This document shows, in pieces, positions 34,451-43,810 of a DNA stretch of 64,000 bases (the first letter of the stretch is position 1; every line of letters starts with the position of its first letter). Origin of the DNA: Mesorhizobium sp. (lineage in GTDB: Bacteria > Pseudomonadota > Alphaproteobacteria > Rhizobiales > Rhizobiaceae). The position numbers and the translations under genes are program-made. A model generated the notes under the pieces. That model saw only the letters and a program-made list of their open reading frames with translations, had not been told where the DNA came from and made no database searches. Location of the stretch: contig JAIPUZ010000015.1 of NCBI GenBank assembly GCA_022833215.1, forward strand, positions 1 to 64,000, given 5' to 3'.

Positions 34451-35578
34451 TCAGAGAACGACGACTTTGGTGCCGGTCTTCACGCGCCGGTAAAGGTCCA
34501 TCACATGGTCGTTGATCATCCGGAAGCATCCGTTGGACGAGTTTGTGCCAATCGTCTGTGGCTGGTTGGTGCCATGGATACGCAGATAGGTATCCTTCTT
34601 GCCTTCGTAAAGGTAGATGGCACGTGCGCCCAGAGGGTTGTCGGGACCGCCCGGCATGCCATCCTTGTAGCGGCCGTACTTGGCCGGCTCGCGCTGCTGC
34701 ATGTCCTTGGTGGGAATCCAGCGCGGCCACTCCTGCTTGTCACCGACGACCGTGGTGCCCTTGTACTGAAGCCCGTCGCGGCCGACCGCAATGGCGTAGC
34801 GGCGCGCGGTGAACGGCGTCTCGACCAGATAGAGACGATGTGCGTTGGTATCGATGACGATGGTGCCGGGCTCATAGCCTGTGAAATTCACCTGCTGCGG
34901 CTCGAATTCCGGCTTCACGTTGAACTTCTTCTTCGCCTGACGCTCCTGCAGAACCGAGTCCAGGGCGCGGGTCTCGGGCAGATAGGCAATGCTGCTTCCG
35001 GCCGACACGCTCGAACCGAACAGGCCCGTCAACAGCCCGCCGCTGCGCTGCTGCCGGACCTCGCGCGATTCGCTGCGCAGCTCGCCGTTGTTGCCGCTGC
35101 GCGCAATCGCCATCACGTCGGCGGAGAGCGGTTGCTGAACCTCTTCGACAACCTTAGGCGCGGCCACGGCCTGCTTCGCAGGCGCCTGGCGTACGGGCGC
35201 CGGCGCCCGCTCGGCCCGGGCGACCCTGCTCTGCTCGCGCTTTTCCTGAAACGCCTTGCGCTCGGCCTCCGCCTTTGCCTTTGCGGCCTCGCGCATCGCC
35301 AGCTTCCTGGCTTCGAGTGCCTTGGCACGCGCCTCAGCCTGCTCGACCCTGACCTGCTTCTCCAGTTCCCTGATGCGGGCCAGATCCTCTTCGGTCGGCT
35401 TCTTCTTCCGCTTCAGTGTTTTCAGTTCGGCACTGGCGCTCTTGGCGGCCACTTCGACGACGGCTGTCGCCTCCGGCGCTCTGGGAGCGGCGCCGGCTGC
35501 AATCGGTGCGGCGTAGGCCGGCGCACCGACGAACATCGTCGTGCACAGGCCCATCAATATGAAGCTGCGAAGCTGCAT
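34451..35578 (-). CDS. L,D-transpeptidase (YkuD) with N-terminal coiled coil
   Basis: A 375-residue exported protein. A signal peptide (about 1-22, ending PAYA) is followed by a lysine/alanine/glutamate-rich region predicted to be coiled coil (about 45-130), a linker, and a C-terminal YkuD domain (about 240-375). This domain cross-links peptidoglycan 3-3 or anchors proteins to it. The active-site region reads HGTN...SSNGCFRM, with the nucleophilic cysteine present but asparagine where the SHGC motif has histidine; I believe this variant is common in rhizobial members. The start at 35578 is chosen for the signal peptide. A terminator follows; secG lies 312 bp upstream across a RIME element. 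Confidence 0.9.
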   Translation of the reverse strand: MQLRSFILMGLCTTMFVGAPAYAAPIAAGAAPRAPEATAVVEVAAKSASAELKTLKRKKKPTEEDLARIRELEKQVRVEQAEARAKALEARKLAMREAAKAKAEAERKAFQEKREQSRVARAERAPAPVRQAPAKQAVAAPKVVEEVQQPLSADVMAIARSGNNGELRSESREVRQQRSGGLLTGLFGSSVSAGSSIAYLPETRALDSVLQERQAKKKFNVKPEFEPQQVNFTGYEPGTIVIDTNAHRLYLVETPFTARRYAIAVGRDGLQYKGTTVVGDKQEWPRWIPTKDMQQREPAKYGRYKDGMPGGPDNPLGARAIYLYEGKKDTYLRIHGTNQPQTIGTNSSNGCFRMINDHVMDLYRRVKTGTKVVVL

Positions 35579-35786
35579 GGCGAAAATCCGATCAGAAATG
35601 CTGTTGCCTGAGGCTTGCCCCCGGTCCTCCGTCGGGCACCCGTCGGCAAATCTATAGTCGATAGGCCGTGCCGATCTCAAGCGCGAGCTTGCATGCGGAA
35701 CGGCAAAATACCGTGATAAAATGCATTTGCCGAAACTGTGTTCAAACGACAACAGTTTCGGCAACGCAAGCCTCCGCAAAGCCGGC
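35579..35786. other. Region upstream of the L,D-transpeptidase gene
   Basis: Together with the adjacent RIME element this makes a 312-bp gap without a gene between the transpeptidase and secG. This part should contain the transpeptidase promoter and leader. A loose AAACTG/CAGTTT pairing around 35737-35759 is the only structure I see. Confidence 0.45.
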
Positions 35787-35893
35787 TTAAAGCGCGTCGC
35801 GATCCTTCGGATTCACGCCTTGCGCCTTAAGCTCTTGTTTTTTGCATGTCGTTGCCCCGAAACCGCTTCCCACTTTCGGGCGACACGCTTTTA
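35787..35893. repeat. RIME-like intergenic mosaic element, copy B
   Basis: The first hairpin has TTAA-A-GCGC pairing with GCGC-C-TTAA and one mismatch. A T-rich stretch follows, then a second hairpin with arms TGTCG...CCCCGAAA and TTTCGGGCGACA around the core AAACCGCTTCCCACTTT. The plan and core match copy A (16067-16167). The right end meets the TAA stop of secG. Confidence 0.7.
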
Positions 35894-36340
35894 GTTGTTG
35901 GGAACCTGCGGCTGTGCCGGCTGGGTGCCCTCCGCCGGAGCCGGAACCGTGCCGGCTTCAGGCGCGGCAGGGACGCTGCCTTCGGGTGCGGCAGCCTCTG
36001 GCGCGGAAGGCGCCGCAGGCGTCACCTGGCCCGGAAGCTGGTCCAGAACGCCCTGCCCGACCGGTGCATTCTGCTGCTGGGTCGCAGCGGGGACACGGTC
36101 GAGAATGTCGGTCGGCTTGGAGCCGTAGCGTGCGAGGATCGACAGGCCGAGCGACGTGATGAAAAAGGCAGCGGCCAGAATTGCCGTGGCGCGCGTCAGG
36201 GCATTCGCCGCGCCGCGCGCGGTCATGAAGCCCGATCCGCCACCGATGCCAAGCCCCCCACCTTCAGAACGCTGAACCAGCACGACGCCGACGAGCGCGA
36301 GCACGATCATGAGATGGACGACGATAAGTACGGTTTCCAT
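35891..36340 (-). CDS. secG: Preprotein translocase subunit SecG
   Basis: A 149-residue inner-membrane protein of the SecYEG translocon. The N-terminal half shows two transmembrane helices (about 3-22 and 54-75) with the conserved QRSEGGGLGIGGGSGFMTARG loop and LTRATAILAAAFF. The C-terminal 70 or so residues are rich in alanine, proline and glutamine, a long disordered tail that makes the protein larger than the E. coli form but seems usual in this order. The start at 36340 (METVLIVVHL) is set by family. tpiA lies upstream on the same strand, 151 bp away. Confidence 0.93.
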   Translation of the reverse strand: METVLIVVHLMIVLALVGVVLVQRSEGGGLGIGGGSGFMTARGAANALTRATAILAAAFFITSLGLSILARYGSKPTDILDRVPAATQQQNAPVGQGVLDQLPGQVTPAAPSAPEAAAPEGSVPAAPEAGTVPAPAEGTQPAQPQVPNN

Positions 36341-36491
36341 GAATCTACCTTGGCAATGCCTGGCGGCCGCTTGCGCGACGGCTCTTTGGAGGCGGCTCAT
36401 ACAATGCTTTGATGGCATTTCCAAGTCCGCGCCCGGAATAAGCCGTCGTCCGGTCATGTAGGGGCGCTCGGTGCAGCGCGCCACCTTTTCT

Positions 36492-37256
36492 TCAAAGATG
36501 CTCGTAGGCTTCGGCAATGCCGAGGAAATCGGCCGCCTTGAGGCTCGCCCTGCCGACAAGCGCGCCATCGACGTTCTCCACACCGAGCAGTTCGACCGCG
36601 TTGGACGGTTTGACCGACCCGCCGTACAGAATGCGCATGGTCCTGGCCTGCTGGCCCAGCTTTTCGCCAAGTTGTGCGCGGATGTGCGCATGGGCCGCCG
36701 CCACGTCCTGAGCGGTCGGCGTCAGTCCGGTTCCGATCGCCCAGACCGGCTCGTAGGCAATGATGGTGTTGGCTGCCGTGGCGCTTGCCGGCACGGAACC
36801 TTCGATCTGGCGCGAAAGCACACCGAGCGTCTCGCCCGCCTGCCGTTGCTCATTGGTTTCCCCGATGCAGACGATCGCGACGAGGCCGGCGCGCCAGGCG
36901 GCTTCGGCCTTGGCGCGGACGGTCGCATCATCTTCCCCATGGTCGGTGCGGCGCTCCGAATGGCCGACGATCACGTGGCTTGCGCCCGCATCCCTGAGCA
37001 TCTCTGCCGAAATGTCGCCGGTATGGGCGCCGCTTTCTTTGGCATGGCAGTCCTCTCCGCCGGCGCGAACCGGGGTGCTTGCCAGAATTCCGGCAGCGCG
37101 GGACAGAAGGGTTGCCGGCACGCATATCAGCGCTTCGGTCTGCGCATCGAGCCCCCGCATGAAGCCATCGCCGATCATCCTCAACTCGTCGAGGGAGGCG
37201 CTGGTGCCGTTCATCTTCCAGTTGCCCGCGACGAGCGGTCGAATTCCTGGCGTCAT
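36492..37256 (-). CDS. tpiA: Triose-phosphate isomerase
   Basis: A 254-residue TIM-barrel enzyme interconverting dihydroxyacetone phosphate and glyceraldehyde 3-phosphate in glycolysis and gluconeogenesis. The catalytic residues are in place: lysine in AGNWKMNG (near residue 13), histidine in VIVGHSERR (near 97) and glutamate in [11 protein letters not shown] (near 168), with the phosphate loop ILYGGSV near 210. The start at 37256 is set by homology. The open frame continues upstream for over 500 codons on this strand, but that stretch is antisense to ppiD and is not protein. It is divergent from ppiD across 126 bp. Confidence 0.97.
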   Translation of the reverse strand: MTPGIRPLVAGNWKMNGTSASLDELRMIGDGFMRGLDAQTEALICVPATLLSRAAGILASTPVRAGGEDCHAKESGAHTGDISAEMLRDAGASHVIVGHSERRTDHGEDDATVRAKAEAAWRAGLVAIVCIGETNEQRQAGETLGVLSRQIEGSVPASATAANTIIAYEPVWAIGTGLTPTAQDVAAAHAHIRAQLGEKLGQQARTMRILYGGSVKPSNAVELLGVENVDGALVGRASLKAADFLGIAEAYEHL

Positions 37257-37382
37257 GGCTTTATGTATCTCCGACAGGTTCCATATGTGCGCCCTCAGTA
37301 GCAAAATCGGACCACAAAGCAATCGACAGTGACGCCCAAGGAGGCTATTGCCCTTGAGCCTTGTCTGAAACCGGAAGTGAAC

Positions 37383-39275
37383 ATGCTCGACAGCCTCAGA
37401 AAAGCCGCGGGAACCTGGGTCGCCAAAACTTTGCTCCTCATACTGGTGCTGAGCTTTGCAGTTTGGGGTATTTCCGGTCAGGTCTCTGGCGTGCTCGGCG
37501 GGCACGAATCCGTGGTCAAGGTCGGCGGCACTTCCGTTTCCGTGAATGAATACCGGCTGGCATACGACCGGCAGCTCAACGCGCTTTCCCAGCAATTCGG
37601 CCAGCGCCTGACGCAGGAACAGGTGAATGCGCTGGGTCTCGACCGGCAGGTGCTGGCGCAGCTCGTGTCGGGCGCGCTGCTGGACGAGCAGGCTCGCAAG
37701 ATGGGCCTCGGCATTTCGCAGGACCGCCTCGCCGCCCTCACCCACGAAGATACGGCGTTCCACGGCCCCGGCGGCCAGTTCGACCGCCAGATGTTCGATT
37801 ATGTGCTGCGGCAGGTGGGAATGCGCCCGGAGGATTATCTCCACAACCGCGCTCAGGTGGCGCGGCGCCAGCAGATCATCGAGGCGGCAACCGACGGCAT
37901 CAGGATGCCGGACACATTCCTGAAGGCGTTCGCGCTCTATCAGGGCGAAGACCGCACGGTCGATTATCTGGTGCTGCCGAACTCGCTGGTCGAGCCCGTC
38001 GCGGCTCCGTCCGATGCCGATCTTTCCGCCTACTTCGAAGAAAACAGGCAGCGCTACGCTGCACCCGAATACCGCAAGTTCTCCTATGTGCGACTTGAGC
38101 CGGAGGACATCATGGATGTCGCTTCCGTCAGCGACGAGCAGGTGGCGGAAGACTACGAGAAGAACAAGTCGCTGTTCACCACGCCCGAGACACGCAAGAT
38201 CGAGCAGATCGTGTTCGGATCGGAACAGGATGCCCAGACCGCGCGCGATTCGATCAACAGCGGAGCCACTTTCGACAAGGTTTATGCCGCACAGGGCAAG
38301 TCCGAGGCCGATGTCCAGCTTGGCACGCTCGCCCGGGACAGGATCGCCGATCAGGCGGTTGCCGATGTGGCCTTCGGGCTTGGCCTCAATGAAGTCAGTC
38401 AGGTGGTGAAGGGTGCATTCGGTCCGGTGCTGCTCAGGGTCACGGAGATAAACCCCGAGCTGGTGAAGCCGCTTGCCGAGGTTTCCGACCAGATCCGCAA
38501 GGATCTGGCGCTGGCAGAAGCCAGCCGAGTGCTGCTGGAAGTGCATGACGCCTATGAAGACGCACGCGCCGGAGGCGACACCATGGAGGAAGCAGCCTCC
38601 AAACAGCGCCTGAAGGTCGTTACGATCGAATCCATCGACCGGTCCGGCCGGGCGCCTGACGAGAGCGTCATCCGCGATCTGCCTGAATCGGCAAACCTCA
38701 TTCGCTCGGTGTTCGAGGCAGAGACCGGCATTGAGAATGAAAGCATCACCACGGCCAATGGCGGCTACCTCTTCTATGAGGTGAACTCCGTTACCCCGGC
38801 GCGCGAGCGCACTCTCGACGAGGTGCGTGAGCGGGTCGTTGCCGACTGGACGGTTCACGAGACTGCAAAGAGGCTTCTGGCGAAGGCGGAGGAACTGGAA
38901 AAGCGCGCCGGAGAAGGGACAGAGCTGGATGTCCTCGCCTTGGAGCTTTCACTGGAAAAGCAGACCAAACGCGGGTTGAAGCGCGCCGCCGACGATGCGG
39001 ATTTCGGCCGCGACGGCACTGCCGAAATCTTCGAGGTCGGTGAAGGCGGATCCGGCGTCATACCCTCGCCCACCGGCGATGCGCAGATCCTGTTCAAGGT
39101 CACTCAGGTGGTCGAGCCTGCCGGCGCAGATGCGAGCACGGTGCCGGAAGATGTCCGCACTTCCTTCGCCTCCGGACTCTCGGGTGATCTGCTCGACCAG
39201 CTCGTCGCCCAGTTGCAGAACGTGTACAAGGTCGAGATCGATCAGGTCGCCGTATCGCAGGCACTGGTCCGATGA
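37383..39275 (+). CDS. PpiD-like membrane-anchored peptidyl-prolyl isomerase
   Basis: A 630-residue SurA-N/PpiD-type chaperone. One N-terminal transmembrane helix (about 13-32) anchors it in the inner membrane with the rest in the periplasm. A SurA N-like domain (about 35-170) is followed by a parvulin-like domain (about 245-355, with TRKIEQIVF and [23 protein letters not shown]) and a long C-terminal domain. It helps newly exported proteins fold near the Sec translocon. The start at 37383 has GGAAGTGA upstream. The stop overlaps the trpD start (ATGA), a coupling shared with many relatives. Confidence 0.9.
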   Translation: MLDSLRKAAGTWVAKTLLLILVLSFAVWGISGQVSGVLGGHESVVKVGGTSVSVNEYRLAYDRQLNALSQQFGQRLTQEQVNALGLDRQVLAQLVSGALLDEQARKMGLGISQDRLAALTHEDTAFHGPGGQFDRQMFDYVLRQVGMRPEDYLHNRAQVARRQQIIEAATDGIRMPDTFLKAFALYQGEDRTVDYLVLPNSLVEPVAAPSDADLSAYFEENRQRYAAPEYRKFSYVRLEPEDIMDVASVSDEQVAEDYEKNKSLFTTPETRKIEQIVFGSEQDAQTARDSINSGATFDKVYAAQGKSEADVQLGTLARDRIADQAVADVAFGLGLNEVSQVVKGAFGPVLLRVTEINPELVKPLAEVSDQIRKDLALAEASRVLLEVHDAYEDARAGGDTMEEAASKQRLKVVTIESIDRSGRAPDESVIRDLPESANLIRSVFEAETGIENESITTANGGYLFYEVNSVTPARERTLDEVRERVVADWTVHETAKRLLAKAEELEKRAGEGTELDVLALELSLEKQTKRGLKRAADDADFGRDGTAEIFEVGEGGSGVIPSPTGDAQILFKVTQVVEPAGADASTVPEDVRTSFASGLSGDLLDQLVAQLQNVYKVEIDQVAVSQALVR

Positions 39276-40282
39276 GCGCGCTGAAACCATTTATCGCGGG
39301 CGTCGCGGCCGGCAGGCCGCTCAGCTTCGAGGAAGCGCGCGAGGCGTTCGACATCATCATGTCGGGCGACGCCACTCCCGGCCAGATCGGCGGTTTTCTG
39401 ATGGCCTTGCGCGTACGCGGCGAGACGGTCGGCGAAATTTCCGGCGCGGTGGCGACGATGCGCGACAAGATGCTGCGCGTTTCTGCACCGGCCAATGCAA
39501 TCGACATTGTCGGCACCGGCGGTGACGGCCTGCACAGCTTCAACATCTCCACCGCTTCCGCCTTCGTCATAGCGGCCAGTGGCGTGCCGGTGGCCAAGCA
39601 TGGCAACCGTGGCCTGTCATCGCTAACCGGCACCGCCGATGTGCTGACAAAACTCGGCGTCAACATCGAGCTTGCTCCGGATGCGATCACCCGCTGCGTT
39701 GAACAGGCCGGTATCGGCTTCATGTTCGCACCCTCCCACCATCCGGCCATGAAGCATGTCGGTCCCGTGCGCGTGGAACTCGGAACCCGGACGATCTTCA
39801 ATCTGGTGGGGCCCCTCACCAATCCGGCCGGTGTCGGCCGCCAGCTCGTTGGCGTCTTCGCGCCCGAATGGGTGGTGCCCGTGGCCGAGGCGCTGAAAGC
39901 CCTCGGTTCCACCCATGTATGGGTTGTGCATGGCGACGGCTATGACGAGATCACCACCACCGGCGAAACGCAGATCGCCGAACTGAAGGGTGGCGAGGTG
40001 CGTTCCTTCACGCTGACCCCCGAGGCAGCGGGATTGGGACGGCACTCCAAGGACGATTTGCGCGGCGGCGATTCCGAAACCAACGCCGCGGCCCTTCGCA
40101 ATGTGCTTTCCGGCGGTGCCGGAGCCTATCGCGACACCGTGCTGATGAATGCCGGCGCCGGGCTGGTGGTCGCAGGCGCAGTCGCGGAACTGGCCGATGG
40201 CATCGCGAAAGCCCGCGAGGCGATCGACAGCGGCCGCGCCATGCAGGTACTTGACAGACTGGTCGAGGTTTCCAACGCTTAG
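39272..40282 (+). CDS. trpD: Anthranilate phosphoribosyltransferase
   Basis: A 336-residue enzyme adding phosphoribose from PRPP to anthranilate, step two of tryptophan synthesis. The PRPP loop [14 protein letters not shown] (near residues 80-93), [11 protein letters not shown] and the metal-binding region near 220 ([10 protein letters not shown]) are visible. It is not fused to a TrpG amidotransferase domain. It overlaps ppiD by four bases and precedes trpC by two, so ppiD-trpD-trpC-moaC-moeA looks like one operon. No trp attenuator is visible, as trpD is not the first gene. Confidence 0.97.
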   Translation: MSALKPFIAGVAAGRPLSFEEAREAFDIIMSGDATPGQIGGFLMALRVRGETVGEISGAVATMRDKMLRVSAPANAIDIVGTGGDGLHSFNISTASAFVIAASGVPVAKHGNRGLSSLTGTADVLTKLGVNIELAPDAITRCVEQAGIGFMFAPSHHPAMKHVGPVRVELGTRTIFNLVGPLTNPAGVGRQLVGVFAPEWVVPVAEALKALGSTHVWVVHGDGYDEITTTGETQIAELKGGEVRSFTLTPEAAGLGRHSKDDLRGGDSETNAAALRNVLSGGAGAYRDTVLMNAGAGLVVAGAVAELADGIAKAREAIDSGRAMQVLDRLVEVSNA

Positions 40283-40284
40283 CC

Positions 40285-41091
40285 ATGTCCGATATTCTGC
40301 GTAAGATCGAAGCCTACAAACGCGACGAGATCGCCGCCGCGAAAGCACGCGTTTCACTGGATGAGCTCAAGGCCCGCGCAGCCGGGCATGAAAAGCCACG
40401 CGGCTTCCTTGCCGCGCTGGAGAACCGCAATCGCGACGGTCAGTTCGCCCTCATCGCTGAGATCAAGAAGGCCAGTCCCTCCAAAGGGCTGATCAGGGCC
40501 GATTTCGACCCGCCGGCCCTTGCGCGCGCCTATGAAGCGGGAGGTGCGGCCTGTCTTTCGGTTCTCACCGATTCGCCGTCGTTTCAGGGCGCGCCGGAAT
40601 TTCTGGCGGACGCCCGCGCAGCGGTATCACTGCCGGCATTGCGCAAGGATTTTCTGTTCGACACCTATCAGGTGTACGAGGCGCGCGCCTGGGGGGCGGA
40701 CGCCATTCTCATCATCATGGCGAGCGTAGACGACGACACGGCTCGCGCACTCGAAGAAGCTGCGTTTTCGCTCGGCATGGATGCGCTGGTCGAAGTGCAT
40801 GACGAGGAGGAAATGGAGCGTGCGCTGCGCCTCTCATCGCGCCTTGTCGGCATCAACAATCGCAATCTTCGCACCTTCGAAACCAGTCTGGAAACATGCG
40901 AACGGCTCGCTCCCATGGTTCCCGCCGACCGGATTCTGGTGGGTGAAAGCGGCATCTTCACCAACGAGGACTGCAAAAGGCTGGCCGCCAGCGGCATCGG
41001 CACCTTCCTCGTCGGGGAAAGCCTGATGCGGCAGGAAGACGTCACCACGGCAACGCGCATTTTGCTGGGCCTGGACGCCCCGGAGGCTTGA
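40285..41091 (+). CDS. trpC: Indole-3-glycerol-phosphate synthase
   Basis: A 268-residue TIM-barrel enzyme closing the indole ring from carboxyphenylamino-deoxyribulose phosphate. It is the monofunctional form without a TrpF domain. The catalytic lysine lies in [10 protein letters not shown] (near residue 56), with [25 protein letters not shown] near 115 and the [12 protein letters not shown] and GESGI loops later. It begins two bases after the trpD stop and ends four bases before the moaC start. Confidence 0.97.
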   Translation: MSDILRKIEAYKRDEIAAAKARVSLDELKARAAGHEKPRGFLAALENRNRDGQFALIAEIKKASPSKGLIRADFDPPALARAYEAGGAACLSVLTDSPSFQGAPEFLADARAAVSLPALRKDFLFDTYQVYEARAWGADAILIIMASVDDDTARALEEAAFSLGMDALVEVHDEEEMERALRLSSRLVGINNRNLRTFETSLETCERLAPMVPADRILVGESGIFTNEDCKRLAASGIGTFLVGESLMRQEDVTTATRILLGLDAPEA

Positions 41092-41095
41092 GGTC

Positions 41096-41596
41096 GTGAC
41101 GCGGACACCACCGGTCCAGAACACCCTCACCCATATCGGAACGACGGGTGAAGCGCATATGGTGGATGTTGGCGACAAGGCCGAAACCGTCCGCGAAGCG
41201 GTCGCCGAGGGCACAGTGCGCATGCAAGCCGCAACGCTGGCGATGATTGTCGAGGGCAACGCGAAGAAGGGCGACGTTCTTGGCACCGCCCGCATCGCCG
41301 GCATCATGGCGGCAAAGAAAGCGCATGAACTCATTCCGCTTTGCCATCCGCTCCTGTTGACGAAAGTTACGGTCGACATCGAACCGGACCACACGCTGCC
41401 CGGTCTCAGGGTGCGGGCACTGGCGCGGGTGACAGGAAAAACCGGAGTGGAGATGGAAGCCCTGACGGCCGCTTCCGTCGCATGTCTCACAATCTACGAC
41501 ATGGCCAAGGCCGTGGATCGGGGCATGGCGATCTCGGACATAAGGTTGCTCTCCAAAACCGGAGGCAAATCCGGCGACTATCAGGCGGACACCTGA
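41096..41596 (+). CDS. moaC: Cyclic pyranopterin monophosphate synthase MoaC
   Basis: A 166-residue enzyme that, with MoaA, converts GTP to cyclic pyranopterin monophosphate, the first step of molybdenum cofactor synthesis. The conserved [35 protein letters not shown] and the active-site [22 protein letters not shown] are intact. It starts at a GTG four bases after trpC, with GGAGG inside the trpC end. The next gene, moeA, begins one base after its stop. The trp-moa-moe-lexA order is familiar from this group of bacteria. Confidence 0.96.
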   Translation: MTRTPPVQNTLTHIGTTGEAHMVDVGDKAETVREAVAEGTVRMQAATLAMIVEGNAKKGDVLGTARIAGIMAAKKAHELIPLCHPLLLTKVTVDIEPDHTLPGLRVRALARVTGKTGVEMEALTAASVACLTIYDMAKAVDRGMAISDIRLLSKTGGKSGDYQADT

Positions 41597-41597
41597 C

Positions 41598-42803
41598 ATG
41601 GCGCTGGTTCCGATGGAAACGGCGCTGGAGCGCCTTCTGGAGGATGCCGGACCGCTGGGCAGCGAGCGCGTGCCCCTCGCTCTGGCCTACGATCGCGTTC
41701 TGGCTGAACCGGTCAGGGCGGCACGCTCCCAACCGCCTTTCGATGCCTCCGCCATGGATGGGTATGCCGCGCGCGGAAGCGATGTGGGCACCGCTGGAGC
41801 CCAACTTAGGGTGATCGGCGAAATCGCCGCCGGCAGCACGTTTTCCGGAACCGTTGGCAAGGGGGAATGCGTACGCATCTTCACCGGCGCCCCTGTTCCC
41901 ACCGGCGCCGACACCGTCGTGATTCAGGAAAACGTGAAAGCCGCGGCACCGGGCGTCATCGAGTTGCTCGAGACCACGGTGTCCGGCCGCAACGTACGCC
42001 GCGCCGGTCTCGATTTCGTGGACGGCGACCTCCTGATCGAACAAGGCCGTGTACCTGGTCCGGCGGCGCTGTCACTGGCTGCTGCCGCCAATCATGCACA
42101 TCTGTCCGTCGTGAGGCGCCCGCTGGTCGCCATCATCGCCACCGGAGACGAGTTGCTGCCACCGGGCAGCGAAACCGGCCCCGGCCAGATCATTTCCTCC
42201 AATGCCTATGGCATCGCCGCCTGCGCGCGCGCTGTCGGCGCGGACGTCCTCGATCTCGGCATCGCACCGGATCGCAAGGATGCGACGTCGGCGCTGGTGA
42301 AGCAGGCGGTAGCGGCGGGAGCGAATGTCATCGTCACCTCCGGCGGCGCTTCCGTGGGCGATCACGACCTTGTTCACGAGGTTTTGACCGGCGAAGGCAT
42401 GACCCTCGATTTCTGGAAGGTCGCCATGCGACCCGGCAAGCCGCTCATGTTCGGCAGGATGGGTGATGTCAGATGTCTTGGCCTGCCCGGTAACCCGGTG
42501 GCCAGCCTCGTTTGCTCGCAGCTTTTCCTGAAACCCCTGCTCGCCCGCCTTGGAGGCAGGCCGTTCCGGCAGGACATCCGCACCGCCACCCTCGGGGCCG
42601 GCATGGGAGCCAACGATCACCGCCAGGATTACGTGCGCGCCAGGCTTGAGGAACGCGACGGCAGGCTCATAGCGACGCCGTTCGACATACAGGATTCATC
42701 GATGCTGCGCGTGATGGCCGCAGCCGGCGGACTGATCGTTCGGGCTCCCTTCGCGCCGGCACTCGCTGCGGGCGAACCCTGTCAGGTTCTCCGCCTTGGC
42801 TAA
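41598..42803 (+). CDS. moeA: Molybdopterin molybdotransferase MoeA
   Basis: A 401-residue enzyme that inserts molybdate into adenylated molybdopterin to finish the cofactor. The N-terminal domains contain QPPFDASAMDGYA and FTGAPVPTGADTVV. The central MoCF-binding domain has IATGDELLPPG near residue 180 and TSGGASVGDHDL near 247. The C-terminal beta domain closes with PFDIQDSSMLRVMAAA. The length is normal. It follows moaC directly; lexA starts 116 bp later under its own promoter. Confidence 0.96.
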   Translation: MALVPMETALERLLEDAGPLGSERVPLALAYDRVLAEPVRAARSQPPFDASAMDGYAARGSDVGTAGAQLRVIGEIAAGSTFSGTVGKGECVRIFTGAPVPTGADTVVIQENVKAAAPGVIELLETTVSGRNVRRAGLDFVDGDLLIEQGRVPGPAALSLAAAANHAHLSVVRRPLVAIIATGDELLPPGSETGPGQIISSNAYGIAACARAVGADVLDLGIAPDRKDATSALVKQAVAAGANVIVTSGGASVGDHDLVHEVLTGEGMTLDFWKVAMRPGKPLMFGRMGDVRCLGLPGNPVASLVCSQLFLKPLLARLGGRPFRQDIRTATLGAGMGANDHRQDYVRARLEERDGRLIATPFDIQDSSMLRVMAAAGGLIVRAPFAPALAAGEPCQVLRLG

Positions 42804-42842
42804 CGGATTCTGAATTCATTCATTAAACTTTAAACGGTTGCG

Positions 42843-42883
42843 GAACACAACTGGAACATATAGTGTTTGTTCCGGGTTTGTTT
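42843..42883. promoter_or_regulatory. LexA (SOS) boxes in the lexA promoter
   Basis: A perfect direct-repeat SOS box of the alphaproteobacterial type, GAAC-N7-GAAC, lies at 42843-42857. A second, imperfect one, GTTC-N7-GTTT, lies at 42869-42883. Both sit 36-76 bp upstream of the lexA start codon, as expected for autoregulation. Confidence 0.8.
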
Positions 42884-42918
42884 TCCGATTCTGGATTCAC
42901 CGCTTCCGGGGGAAGTCG

Positions 42919-43638
42919 ATGCTGACGCGCAAGCAACATGAACTGCTTCTCTTCATTCATGAGCGAATGAAAGAGAGCGGCATTCCTCCGTCCTTCGACG
43001 AGATGAAGGAAGCGCTGGATCTCGCTTCGAAATCCGGCATCCACCGGCTCATTACAGCACTGGAGGAGCGCGGCTTCATTCGCCGCCTGCCCAACCGTGC
43101 CCGCGCGCTCGAAGTTCTGCGCCTGCCCGATTCCATTGCTCCGGGCCTCAACAGCGCCCGCAAATTCTCCCCAAGCGTCATTCAGGGGAGCCTCGGGCAG
43201 CCCGCGAAGGACACCCGCAAGCCACAGATCGCCAGCAATGACGACGATTCAGCTGCGGCCGTCTCCATTCCTGTGATGGGAAGGATCGCCGCCGGCGTTC
43301 CCATCGATGCGATCCAGCACAAGACGCACTCCATTTCCGTGCCGCCGGAGATGCTGTCCGGGGGTGAGCATTATGCGCTGGAGGTAAGGGGCGATTCGAT
43401 GATCGAGGCCGGGATTTTCGACGGCGATACGGTCATCATCCGCAACGGCAACACGGCAACGCCGGGCGACATCGTGGTCGCACTGGTAGACGATGAGGAA
43501 GCAACGCTGAAGCGTTTCCGTCGCAAGGGCGCTTCCATCGCTCTTGAAGCGGCCAACCCGGCCTATGAGACGCGTATCTTCGGACCGGACCGGGTGAAGG
43601 TTCAGGGCAGGCTGGTCGGGTTGATCCGTCGCTATTGA
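42919..43638 (+). CDS. lexA: LexA repressor
   Basis: A 239-residue SOS repressor. The N-terminal winged helix is [19 protein letters not shown] with a recognition part [19 protein letters not shown] (about 1-65). A linker of about 60 residues follows, then the S24 peptidase domain with the Ala-Gly cleavage site in GRIAAGVP near residue 120, the serine in GDSMIEAGI near 160 and the lysine in EATLKRF near 197. With RecA filaments it cleaves itself and releases SOS genes. The start at 42919 (GGGGGAAG upstream) is set by homology. Its own promoter carries LexA boxes. Confidence 0.97.
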   Translation: MLTRKQHELLLFIHERMKESGIPPSFDEMKEALDLASKSGIHRLITALEERGFIRRLPNRARALEVLRLPDSIAPGLNSARKFSPSVIQGSLGQPAKDTRKPQIASNDDDSAAAVSIPVMGRIAAGVPIDAIQHKTHSISVPPEMLSGGEHYALEVRGDSMIEAGIFDGDTVIIRNGNTATPGDIVVALVDDEEATLKRFRRKGASIALEAANPAYETRIFGPDRVKVQGRLVGLIRRY

Positions 43639-43810
43639 CGTTTCCTGCCAGGATGAAAAGGCGGCGGATGAAACCCGCTTTTCGGCTTTGCGCAGGCATC
43701 AGCCGTAAAGATGCATGTGAACGATGCAATCAGGAAAGATCAGGCATCGCATTGCTATGGACCGTCCCGAAAACCGACGGTCCTGCTTCTCCTGCTATCC
43801 TTCACGCTTC

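Noticed and set aside
37257..38858. A long minus-strand open frame continuous with tpiA, antisense to ppiD
   Set aside because: It lacks similarity to any family I know, and ppiD on the plus strand is clearly the real gene. High GC content creates long shadow frames.
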